Assembly: GCA_025450405.1 (NCBI GenBank)
Contig: JANWHL010000021.1
Location: 1-22,384, forward strand
Length of the DNA: 22,384 nt
Reading direction: 5' to 3'
Origin: Ktedonobacterales bacterium
GTDB taxonomy: Bacteria > Chloroflexota > Ktedonobacteria > Ktedonobacterales > JADMIN01
Shown: piece after piece, positions 7,750 through 14,492 of the stretch
Layout of the letters: the number at the start of each line of letters is the position of its first letter
Position numbering within the stretch: position 1 is the stretch's first letter
The notes under the pieces: model-generated
The model's database searches: none
The model's input: only the letters and a program-made list of their open reading frames with translations
What the model was told of the DNA's origin: nothing
Made by a program: the position numbers and the translations under genes

Positions 7750-8819
7750 GCGTCATCGGGAACCGGCCGTGGTTGTGAAGGCATCGCCGACTCCACGAAC
7801 CGGCGCAGGACGTCCACATAGCGGTCCGGGTCGCTGCCGTAGGCACCACAGTGAACATCGCTTTCAGCGAAGTGGAGCGTGAGCGCCACGCCACTGGACC
7901 GTGCGGCCAGGGCAATGCGCAGCGCGTGCTCCACCGGGATGAGCGGATCCCCCAGGGCATGAATCAAGAGGATTGGCGGCCGATAGTGCGGCACTCCAGC
8001 GCGTTCCGCGGCCCTCAGCCGTCCGCCCCATGCCCGCACACTGGCCGCCGGCCGGGCGATCAGCGGGTGGTGAAAGCGGAAACGGAAGATCATGTCACTG
8101 GCGGCGCAGGTCACGCGGGCGAGCACGGGAAAGCCCACCCGCAAGCGCCGCAGCGGCGGCGACCAGCCCGCGCTCTCCGCGGTCAGTTGCCAGGTGACCA
8201 GCCGGCACAGGATGTCGTCCAGCCGGGCATACGGACTATCGGCGATGATGCCGGCCACGTCAGCGCGCGGCGGCAGCAGCAACGCCACCGCGGCGCCCAT
8301 CGAGAAGCCGTGGATGAAGAGACGGCCAGGCAGCGTCTCCGGCTGTGCCAGGGCGGCGTCCAGCGCCGCCGATAGATCACGCGCCTCGACATAGCCGCCA
8401 CTCGTGGGCGCGTCCGCGCTCTCGCCATGTCCGCGAAAATCGAAGAGTAGCGTGTTCGACCCGTGGGCATACTCCAACGCCGCCACGGGCCGCAGCCGCG
8501 TCCGGTCCACACGGTAGCCATGACAGATGACCATGGTCGGCGCGGGGTAGGGCTGCGCCCAGAACTCACCGCGCAGCCGGGGACCGCCCGGCGCCGCGAA
8601 TTCGAGCGCGCGTATCCGCTCCACTGGTGGCTCCACAACCTGCGAGGGGAGCTCCCATTTGACCAGCTCCGGCGCCACATCCTCAATCTTCACCCCCGGC
8701 CGCGAGAGCTCCTCCACAAAGCGCTGCGCCAACGCCAGAACGCCGGCCGTCGCCGCCACACCCACGACTCCCGCCGCCCCCACGGCGACCGCCCCCGCCG
8801 CCACATATGCCCTGCCCAT
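7746..8819 (-). CDS. Membrane-anchored alpha/beta hydrolase
   Basis: A 357-aa serine hydrolase of the alpha/beta fold (acyl-hydrolase/dienelactone-like group); the substrate is unknown. One hydrophobic N-terminal segment (about 4-32) should act as signal anchor with the catalytic domain outside. Visible elements are the oxyanion HG (100-101), strand NTLLFDFRGHGES (122-134), nucleophile elbow GFSMG with Ser173, likely acid Asp291 in HALGDPLIP and likely His323 in SDVHCGAYG. An insertion between about 205 and 270 forms the cap. The ATG at 8819 has AAAGGAG six bases upstream; an alternative 27 codons earlier lacks this and would bury the hydrophobic anchor. It is followed directly by the promoter of the secreted-protein gene. 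Confidence 0.88.
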   Translation of the reverse strand: MGRAYVAAGAVAVGAAGVVGVAATAGVLALAQRFVEELSRPGVKIEDVAPELVKWELPSQVVEPPVERIRALEFAAPGGPRLRGEFWAQPYPAPTMVICHGYRVDRTRLRPVAALEYAHGSNTLLFDFRGHGESADAPTSGGYVEARDLSAALDAALAQPETLPGRLFIHGFSMGAAVALLLPPRADVAGIIADSPYARLDDILCRLVTWQLTAESAGWSPPLRRLRVGFPVLARVTCAASDMIFRFRFHHPLIARPAASVRAWGGRLRAAERAGVPHYRPPILLIHALGDPLIPVEHALRIALAARSSGVALTLHFAESDVHCGAYGSDPDRYVDVLRRFVESAMPSQPRPVPDDA

Positions 8820-9010
8820 CAGCTCACTCCTTTGCCATCCGCCGCGCATCACGCCGCGCCGCACACCCACCGGCGCCACCCACCTGGCATCCCACCCCAC
8901 TACGTGGCGTCTCGCCCATCACGTTCGCTAGCCATGCCTCCCGCACTGACTGAGACGCCGCCTGCCCTCTCAACCGCTGCCCTCACGATTCCGCCGCCTC
9001 ATCGCCATCC
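8820..9010. other. Intergenic stretch, no gene seen
   Basis: Upstream of the hydrolase gene. Highly C-rich on the plus strand; open frames here are antisense shadows or arbitrary. No confident promoter was found. Confidence 0.4.
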
Positions 9011-9284
9011 AGGATTCTCCCCCAAATGGCCACACGGTTGAGCCACCTCTGCCCAGTCCGCGACTATGTTCGGGCCCATCGCTGCCGGCGCGCCGTCATG
9101 GCGCTTCCCTCGAAAATAGTCCGCCGCCCCACCACTCAGGATTACACGCGGAACGTCAATTCCGCATGCGTGCCAAACCAACCCGCCCGCCCGTGGTTGC
9201 CACCACCATTTTCAGCCGTCTCGCTGGCGGCTGGCCGCCATGGGCCTTCCACGCGGAACGTCAATTCCGCATCCTCCCCCCACC
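9011..9284. repeat. Composite dispersed element, copy R2
   Basis: Second copy of the element at 4583-4914, in the same orientation: AGGATTCTCCC (9011-9021), the 46-bp block (9074-9119), then the short palindromic repeat twice (9145-9167 and 9250-9272; core GCGGAACGTCAATTCCGC in both), with the CCCGTGGT block between. The two small repeats are 105 bases apart here and 118 apart in R1. Both copies are followed by a REP-like hairpin. No gene is visible. Confidence 0.75.
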
Positions 9285-9450
9285 GTCCCGCTCGCCCTCG
9301 CCTGGTCCGCCCACCGCAAAGCATCACGTGGCATCAAGTGGCGACATCACATCAGAGACGCGTCACGCGCCCGAAGTTTCATTGCCCGCCAGCCACCCGC
9401 GCCCAAACAGCCACTGCCCGCCATCGGCCGCACGCGTCGCCCGCCTGGCT

Positions 9451-9493
9451 CCCCTCCCCGTCGCAACGGGGAGGGGCCGGGGGAGAGGACCCC
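9451..9493. terminator. REP-like hairpin (REP-D)
   Basis: Perfect ten-base arms, CCCCTCCCCG (9451-9460) and CGGGGAGGGG (9467-9476), with a six-base loop and the G-rich tail CCGGGGGAGAGGACCCC. It lies 44-69 bases beyond the stop of the minus-strand membrane-protein gene and is placed to end that transcript. Confidence 0.6.
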
Positions 9494-9519
9494 TTCCCGC
9501 CGGGGCTGAGGTCCCCGCC

Positions 9520-9993
9520 TCAGGGCGCCCTACCTTTGCGGCTCTGTCGCCGCTCCCAGATGGCGCCAGCCGTCCCCAGCGCGATCAGCGCCAGCGCGAC
9601 CACGCCCAGCTCCAGACCAAACGCCGTGCTGCTCGCGGTCAGATTGGCGCTGCGCGCGGCGTCGGCCAGGCACGCGCGCGACGCGCTCATCACCCACGTG
9701 TTCACCGCCCCGGCGTGAACCTGATTGGCGCGCGCGACATAGAGCCCAGTGGAAGAGGCCGCGAACCCCAGCGCGATCAGCCCCATCCAGATCGGACGCA
9801 GCGGCGCCACATCGTCGGCGGTCCAGCGCAGCAGGCTGCCGACCACCCCCACGCACGCCACCCCCGCCGCCAATCCCAACACGCAAAGGGCGAGCGTATC
9901 CCACCCCACCACCATCGGCGTGTATGCGAGCGGCGGCACCGGTAGACACGCCGCGTGCGGACCGATTGCGCTCATCACGGCCGTCAACGCCAC
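9520..9993 (-). CDS. Small four-helix membrane protein, unknown
   Basis: A 157-aa protein with hydrophobic segments near 5-25, 32-58, 70-92 and 123-147, and a basic C-terminal tail (ERRQSRKGRAP), so probably a four-pass inner-membrane protein. I recognise no family. Two cysteines lie toward the likely outer face (ACLP and RACLADAA). The GTG start at 9993 has GGGAGGGG three bases before it; this places the start 25 bases after the stop of the ArsA-like ATPase gene, so the two are almost certainly cotranscribed. ArsA/Get3-type ATPases deliver or energise membrane proteins, but nothing here shows that this protein is the partner. Confidence 0.65.
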   Translation of the reverse strand: MALTAVMSAIGPHAACLPVPPLAYTPMVVGWDTLALCVLGLAAGVACVGVVGSLLRWTADDVAPLRPIWMGLIALGFAASSTGLYVARANQVHAGAVNTWVMSASRACLADAARSANLTASSTAFGLELGVVALALIALGTAGAIWERRQSRKGRAP

Positions 9994-10018
9994 GGTCCCC
10001 TCCCACCCCGGCGGCCGC

Positions 10019-11251
10019 TCAGGCCTCGCCCCCGGACGCCACGCCGCCAGAAGCCACGCCGCCTGACGGCACACCAGCGGGGACGGCTGCCGGCTCGAAA
10101 GTGACCTCCAGCGCGCCGTTGACCATGCGCGCCACCTTCGCGTCCATCGACGCCAGCACCGTCGGCAGCGCGATGTCCCGCTTGAAATTGCCGATCTCCA
10201 CGATCAACTGGTCGCCCTTCTTCGTCATCAGGACCTTGCCCAGCTCCACGTGCGGCAATGGCAGCCGCAGCACATAGCCGTCGCCGGTGCGTGTCAGCTC
10301 CTGGACCGCTCCGCGGTAGTACACCCGGGTCGGATCCTCGGCGCCCCAGATCTCGTTCGCCAGCGCCGCCAGCGCCGGCACTCCAATGATCTCGCGCGCG
10401 TGATACGGGACATCCCAGACCGGCAGCGGCGCAAATGTCGTGTGCACCTGCTCACGATACGCCGCCTGCTGATCAACCATCTCGCGCAGCAGGGCGTCGT
10501 GGTATTCCCCGCTCGCGGGACGTGGCAGCACGCGATTGCACAGCACGCCGTCCATTGGGTAGCCGAAGAGCGCCAGGTACGTCTCGGCCCGCAGCGCCTC
10601 CTTGATGACCATCTTCTCCGGATTGACAACCAGGCGATACGAGCTCACGTCGGGATCGGTGAGAACTCCGCGCAACAGGCTCACCTGCTCATTGAGGCGG
10701 TCCAGCGCTTCCAGCACATTCACTCCCGGCAGAAAGCTCTTGAGCAGCGGTTTGGCGGCGTTCAGCGCCATGCCGCGCCACCCGTTGGCGCGGCCGGCGT
10801 ACCACATGAAGGCATCCGGCATGCTCAGCAGGCGCACAGTCTCCCCGGTCGGCGCGGCATCAATAACCACGACGTCGAACGAGCCTTCGCGGGCCTGGCG
10901 ATAGATCGTCAGCAGCGCCACAATCTCATCCATGCCAGGGATCAGCGCCATCTCCTCGGCGGCCACATCGTTCAGGCCCTGCTTCTTGAGCACCGACCCG
11001 ACGTAGTCTTGCAGCTTGCCCCAGTGGGTGCGCACCTCGTCCAGGACGTTGATTTCCTGGGCCCAGAGGCGGTCGGCCACCTGGCGCGGCTCGGCCACCA
11101 GCGGTCGGTCGAGGGCATCCGACAGACTGTGGGCGAGGTCGGTGCTCACCACCAACGTGCGGCGGCCCAGTTGGGCGGAGCGAGCGGCGGTAGCGGCGGC
11201 GAGCGTAGTCTTGCCCACGCCGCCCTTGCCGAGATACAGAATCAGACGCAT
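10019..11251 (-). CDS. ArsA/Get3-like ATPase with Hsp20-like C-terminal domain
   Basis: A 410-aa cytosolic ATPase of the ArsA/GET3 family. It starts MRLILYLGKGGVGKTTLAAA, with the signature-Lys deviant Walker A (8-15), followed by STDLAHSLSDAL (switch I, usually STDPAHS), then DAAPTGETVRLLSMP and VVNPEKMVIKEA, and an Hsp20-like beta domain (about 300-390) ending in a Gly/Ala/Ser tail. Only one cysteine is present, in GVLCNRVL; the metalloid-binding cysteines of true ArsA are absent, so arsenite pumping is unlikely. A Get3-like or unknown targeting role is more plausible. The ATG at 11251 has a weak AAAGG upstream; the 32-codon extension is low-complexity. It forms an operon with the downstream membrane protein. 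Confidence 0.88.
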   Translation of the reverse strand: MRLILYLGKGGVGKTTLAAATAARSAQLGRRTLVVSTDLAHSLSDALDRPLVAEPRQVADRLWAQEINVLDEVRTHWGKLQDYVGSVLKKQGLNDVAAEEMALIPGMDEIVALLTIYRQAREGSFDVVVIDAAPTGETVRLLSMPDAFMWYAGRANGWRGMALNAAKPLLKSFLPGVNVLEALDRLNEQVSLLRGVLTDPDVSSYRLVVNPEKMVIKEALRAETYLALFGYPMDGVLCNRVLPRPASGEYHDALLREMVDQQAAYREQVHTTFAPLPVWDVPYHAREIIGVPALAALANEIWGAEDPTRVYYRGAVQELTRTGDGYVLRLPLPHVELGKVLMTKKGDQLIVEIGNFKRDIALPTVLASMDAKVARMVNGALEVTFEPAAVPAGVPSGGVASGGVASGGEA

Positions 11252-11510
11252 GTCGTCGTGCCTTTCGTGCGGATGTGGGTGAGCCAGGCGAACGAGAGAC
11301 GGCCGCAATCGCGGCGATCGCGAGCGTATAGGGCGCCCAGCCCTCATTCAGTGTACGCCATGGCGCGCGCGGTGGTTGCGTTGTGGCTCAGCGGCGGGAC
11401 CACCCTTCCATCGACCCCGGCATGTCAATCGCCGGCCCATCGAGCGCCAGCCCACCGCCACCCGGCGCCACTTGCCAGCCGGGCGGCGATAGCCGCGCGT
11501 TGTGATGCCA

Positions 11511-11570
11511 CCAACCTTGTGCGTCATGACACCGCCAACCTTGTGCGTCATGACGCCGCCAACCTTGTGC
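11511..11570 (+). repeat. 24-bp direct-repeat array upstream of a promoter
   Basis: Units start at 11511, 11535 and 11559 with CCAACCTTGTGC; the first two are complete (24 bases, differing at one position) and the third stops after 12 bases. The second unit contains the perfect 12-bp palindrome GCGTCATGACGC. A degenerate earlier unit may be present from about 11494. The array ends ten bases before a TTGACG -35 box, the usual place for activator sites. Confidence 0.85.
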
Positions 11571-11580
11571 AAAGATCACC

Positions 11581-11609
11581 TTGACGGGCAACACCGGTCA
11601 TGGTAGTGT
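11581..11609 (+). promoter_or_regulatory. Promoter of the 94-aa gene
   Basis: TTGACG (11581-11586) and TAGTGT (11604-11609) are exactly 17 bases apart. Transcription would start near 11616. The leader contains a seven-pair hairpin (GGCGGGC/GCCCGCC, 11639-11658) before the ribosome-binding site. Confidence 0.55.
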
Positions 11610-11695
11610 TGATGGTTGGGGTGTGAAATTCCCCGAGGGGCGGGCACTGTGGCCCGCCGCAAGCACACTGCGAGACGGAGGTGCGGTCAAAACCC

Positions 11696-11980
11696 ATGCG
11701 GAACGCGTACACCTATCAAAGCATTTTGAGCGCTGTTGGCCGGGTGCTGGACGAAGCTGGTGTGAAGCGTATCGCCATTCAAGACACCGGGGATGGCTTG
11801 ATCGTCGAAGGCTTTGACGCCGTTGGGGAGCCACGGATCACCCTGCGGTATGATGTGCCCACGTTGTACGACCTGGTGACCGAACACGCGTCCTTGTCAC
11901 CAAGCAAGCCGGTCGCCGCTCGTGACGAAGGCACCTTGCGCCATATCCTCGAGCGTCGCGAGCTCGTCGGCGCCCACTGA
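11696..11980 (+). CDS. Small protein of unknown function (94 aa)
   Basis: A 94-aa soluble protein: a helical N-terminus (YQSILSAVGRVLDEAG), a beta-like core (RIAIQDTGDGLIVEGF, PRITLRYDVPTLYDLV) and a charged helix at the end (EGTLRHILERREL). I do not recognise a family. GGAGGTG lies 12 bases before the ATG; a GTG at 11681 overlaps that site and is less likely. Upstream is a well-spaced promoter with a 24-bp repeat array, and downstream a strong hairpin, so it looks like a complete, regulated single-gene unit. Its base composition is less GC-biased than that of the neighbours. Confidence 0.72.
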   Translation: MRNAYTYQSILSAVGRVLDEAGVKRIAIQDTGDGLIVEGFDAVGEPRITLRYDVPTLYDLVTEHASLSPSKPVAARDEGTLRHILERRELVGAH

Positions 11981-12026
11981 ACCGCCGCGCCGGCCTCCGC
12001 CGGCACCGTAAGGTCTCACGCACTTC

Positions 12027-12054
12027 AGGGCCGGATCCATGTGGATCCGGCCCT
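12027..12054 (+). terminator. Terminator hairpin after the 94-aa gene
   Basis: Perfect 12-base arms, AGGGCCGGATCC and its complement, with the loop ATGT, starting 46 bases past the stop. Only a weak T-run follows. It separates the 94-aa gene from the lgt-like operon. Confidence 0.75.
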
Positions 12055-12158
12055 TCGTGTTACGCCTGATCATCGTGCTCATGCCCTTGCCCCACGCGAG
12101 CTCACGCGCATCAGATCGTCCCACCCCCCATGCCACTGGTGGCTCGCTGAGTGAGCCG

Positions 12159-12187
12159 TTGAGTTAGCCAAGCGAATATGCTATACT
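12159..12187 (+). promoter_or_regulatory. Promoter of the lgt-like / radical SAM operon
   Basis: TTGAGT (12159-12164) and TATACT (12182-12187) are 17 bases apart. An imperfect palindrome, GGCTC-GCTGAGT-GAGCC (12141-12157), abuts the -35 box and could be an operator. The leader to the ATG at 12266 is about 70 bases. No other good promoter was found before 17005. Confidence 0.65.
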
Positions 12188-12265
12188 TCCGCCAACCTCG
12201 CATCTGGTCGAGGCCGTCATCCGCGCGGTGCGCCACTCCAGCTCGGGACGAGCGAGGAGGGCCAG

Positions 12266-13042
12266 ATGTATCCTTGGTTACGAATCGGGCCGGCGACCAT
12301 CTCCACATACTCCTTGATGTTCCTCTGCGCGTATATCGTCGGCGGCCTTCTGACCTATTTCGAGGCGCGTCGCCAGGGGCGCGCCACCGAAGCCATCCTC
12401 CAGGTGGCGCTCGGCGCGCTCGCCGGCGGCCTGATCGGCGCCAAGCTGAGCATGCTGATCTTCCTTGGCCCCCAGACTTTTATCAAAGACCTGCCCTACC
12501 TCTGGTTCAGCGGCCAATCATGGACCGGCGGCTTCTTCGGCGCATATGCCGGGGTACTCATCGTCAAGCGCTGGAAGGGGATCCATTACTCGACGGGCGA
12601 CATCTTCGCCCCCGCCATCCCGCTGGCTCAGGCCATCGGCCGTATGGGCAACCTGCTCGGAGGCGATCCGTTCGGCTTGCCGAGCCATCTGCCCTGGGCC
12701 GTGTTGCAGCGCGGCATCTGGCGCCAGCCCTCAGCGCTCTATGAACTGATCCTCGACCTGGCGCTCTTTGTCGTGGTCTGGCGGCTGCGCGACCGTCTGC
12801 CCCACGCGGGCGATCTCTTCAAGCTCTACATCGTCGGCTACTGTGGCCTCCGCGTCCTGGTCGACTTCACCCGCGACGACCCGCGCCCGCTCTTCAACCT
12901 GACGCTCGTCCAGCTCCTCTACGGCGTGGCCATCGTCTCGTTCGGCTACCAGCTCTGGCTCTCTTTCCGCGCGGCGCGCCGCGCCGTCTCCGTGCCATCC
13001 ACCATCGCGGCCCCGGCCGCTGCCGAGGTCGAGACCGCGTAG
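12266..13042 (+). CDS. Lgt-family (prolipoprotein diacylglyceryl transferase-like) membrane protein
   Basis: A 258-aa polytopic membrane protein with about seven hydrophobic segments. Lgt moves diacylglycerol from phosphatidylglycerol to the lipobox cysteine of lipoproteins. The Lgt signature is recognisable as AIGRMGNLLGGDPFG (123-137), with the family Arg and Asn retained, and QPSALYELILD (154-164) matches the C-terminal motif. Where E. coli Lgt has its essential His103 (SFHGG), this protein has SWTGGFFG (85-92), and it carries the HYSTGDIFAPA segment seen in a divergent Lgt-like subgroup. It may be a paralogue acting on another acceptor. GGAGGGCCAG precedes the ATG. It is first in a six-gene run. 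Confidence 0.8.
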   Translation: MYPWLRIGPATISTYSLMFLCAYIVGGLLTYFEARRQGRATEAILQVALGALAGGLIGAKLSMLIFLGPQTFIKDLPYLWFSGQSWTGGFFGAYAGVLIVKRWKGIHYSTGDIFAPAIPLAQAIGRMGNLLGGDPFGLPSHLPWAVLQRGIWRQPSALYELILDLALFVVVWRLRDRLPHAGDLFKLYIVGYCGLRVLVDFTRDDPRPLFNLTLVQLLYGVAIVSFGYQLWLSFRAARRAVSVPSTIAAPAAAEVETA

Positions 13043-13091
13043 TGGGCCAAATGAACCCGGGTGGCCGGCGACTTGAGAGAGGCGGTGGGGG

Positions 13092-13706
13092 ATGGGCACC
13101 TGTCCGAGCTGTGGCTACGGCGTTTCCGACGGCGACACACGCTGTCCGCAGTGTGGGCGCGCGGTGAAGGCGGCCGCCGCACCCAATCTTCCCCTACCCC
13201 CGCCGCCCGCGCTGGCCCCACCACCAGGCGCGCCCGCGCCTCTACCCGCGCCGCCTCCGTATGTGGCGGCCACGCCGCCGCCTGGGGTCATGCCCCCGCC
13301 GGATGTCATGCCTCCCCCTGGCCTGATGCCGCCACCCGGCGTGATGCCGCCCCCGATGCCGCCGCCATGGATTCGCCCGCGCGTCCAGCTCACCGGCGGC
13401 CAGAAGACCCTGCGCTTCTTCGGGGGCATCGGTCTTGGCCTGATCCCGCTGGCGCTGGTCCTTTTCGGTGTTGGGGGCGCGATCACCGGCATCGGGCAGT
13501 TCGGCGGCACCCCCAGCACCATCCTCTCGTATCTAGCACTCGCCGCCGGCATCGCCGACTTCGTCCTGATGATCATCTTCCTCGTAAGTGAGCGCTATCG
13601 CTGGGTCGGCTACGGCCTACTGGCAGTGCTCGTGGGCTTGCCAGTCATCGCCGCCGTGGGCTGCGTGGTCATCCTCGCGGGCCTCTCGGCCTCGAGAAGG
13701 CCATAA
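13092..13706 (+). CDS. Zinc-ribbon, proline-rich membrane protein (paralogue 1)
   Basis: A 204-aa protein: an N-terminal zinc ribbon, CPSC-x10-CPQC (Cys4, 7, 18, 21); a Pro-rich linker with PPPGVMPPP-type repeats (about 33-93); then three hydrophobic segments (about 108-130, 143-166, 172-198). The membrane part shares with the next two gene products a pattern that starts GxxLGxxPL and ends RYRWVGYGLLAVLVGLPVIAAVGCVV. The zinc ribbon should be cytosolic. The function is unknown. It starts 49 bases after the lgt-like gene, with GGTGGGGG just before the ATG. Confidence 0.72.
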   Translation: MGTCPSCGYGVSDGDTRCPQCGRAVKAAAAPNLPLPPPPALAPPPGAPAPLPAPPPYVAATPPPGVMPPPDVMPPPGLMPPPGVMPPPMPPPWIRPRVQLTGGQKTLRFFGGIGLGLIPLALVLFGVGGAITGIGQFGGTPSTILSYLALAAGIADFVLMIIFLVSERYRWVGYGLLAVLVGLPVIAAVGCVVILAGLSASRRP

Positions 13707-13728
13707 CGTCGGGCAAAGGAGCGCGCCG

Positions 13729-14094
13729 ATGTCGACACCACCACCCCCCGCGCCAGCATCGCCGCCAGTGGCCCCGCCACCGACCCACAACGGTCGCCGT
13801 TATCTCATTGGCCTCGTGTTAGGGTTCATCCCGATGCTCGCGCTCTGGATCTCTGGCGTCTTTATGTGCGGCTTCCTTCAGTATGGCTGCCCTGGTATCG
13901 TCAACGCCACCGTATCCAATATTCTGGTCACGCTCGCGGAGATCAGCCTCGTCGGAGTGGTCATCGGAGCCATCGTATGCCTGTTCATCAAGCGGGCGCG
14001 CTTCGTCGGCTACGGCCTGCTCACCATGGTCTTCATCGCTCCGATTGTTGGTGTCATCGGCTGCACGGTCATCTCTGGCGCCACGCATGCCTGA
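13729..14094 (+). CDS. Small three-helix membrane protein (paralogue 2)
   Basis: A 121-aa protein: a short Pro-rich leader (1-20), then hydrophobic segments at about 27-50, 60-85 and 92-117. It shares the RFVGYGLLTMVFIAPIVGVIGCTVI ending pattern with its two neighbours but lacks the zinc ribbon. AAAGGAG lies seven bases before the ATG at 13729. The gene overlaps the next by 8 bases, implying coupled translation. The function is unknown. Confidence 0.72.
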   Translation: MSTPPPPAPASPPVAPPPTHNGRRYLIGLVLGFIPMLALWISGVFMCGFLQYGCPGIVNATVSNILVTLAEISLVGVVIGAIVCLFIKRARFVGYGLLTMVFIAPIVGVIGCTVISGATHA

Positions 14095-14410
14095 CACCCC
14101 CCGAACCGCCGCGCCCTGGCTCTTCTTCGGACTGGTCCTGGGCATCCTCCCGCTAGCGGCCTGGGCATTAGCGCTCTTTGGGATTCTCGCCCGTCTCGGC
14201 ATGCGTCAGGCGCTGGCGAATGGGAATGCGCTCATCATCGCTTTGATCGGCTATGGCGTGGCGTTTGTCGCGGCGTTCGCGTGTCTCAGACGGCCACGAA
14301 CGCGGTACCGAGCGCGGTACTTTGGGTACGGACTCTTGGCGGCGGTGCTGGCTACCCCTATCATCGTCGCAATCGGTTGCGAGGTCTACCTCTTTACGTT
14401 TCAACTGTGA
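14087..14410 (+). CDS. Small three-helix membrane protein (paralogue 3)
   Basis: A 107-aa protein, nearly all membrane: segments at about 10-34, 44-64 and 78-105, with a basic loop (RRPRTRYRARY) before the YFGYGLLAAVLATPIIVAIGC motif that marks the triplet. The ATG lies inside the end of the preceding gene (8-base overlap) without its own clear ribosome-binding site, so it is probably expressed by translational coupling. The function is unknown. Confidence 0.68.
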   Translation: MPDTPRTAAPWLFFGLVLGILPLAAWALALFGILARLGMRQALANGNALIIALIGYGVAFVAAFACLRRPRTRYRARYFGYGLLAAVLATPIIVAIGCEVYLFTFQL

Positions 14411-14432
14411 CGTCATGCCAGGCCGATTCACG

Positions 14433-14460
14433 TGGTTATTGGACCCTGGTTATTGGACTC
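14433..14460 (+). repeat. 14-bp direct repeat before the radical SAM gene
   Basis: TGGTTATTGGACCC and TGGTTATTGGACTC stand end to end, 33 bases before the ATG. The A/T-richer sequence stands out in a GC-rich setting. It could be an mRNA element or an operator; no matching -10 box follows. Confidence 0.7.
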
Positions 14461-14492
14461 GCGCGCCGCCGCGACGAAATGAGGAGTGAGCG

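Noticed and set aside
11511..11570. CRISPR or replication iterons
   Set aside because: Too few units, no spacers, and no replication initiator or origin features nearby; the position before a promoter fits regulation better.
13588..13728. N-terminal extension of membrane paralogue 2
   Set aside because: It lies inside the preceding gene in another frame; the ATG at 13729 has AAAGGAG at good spacing.
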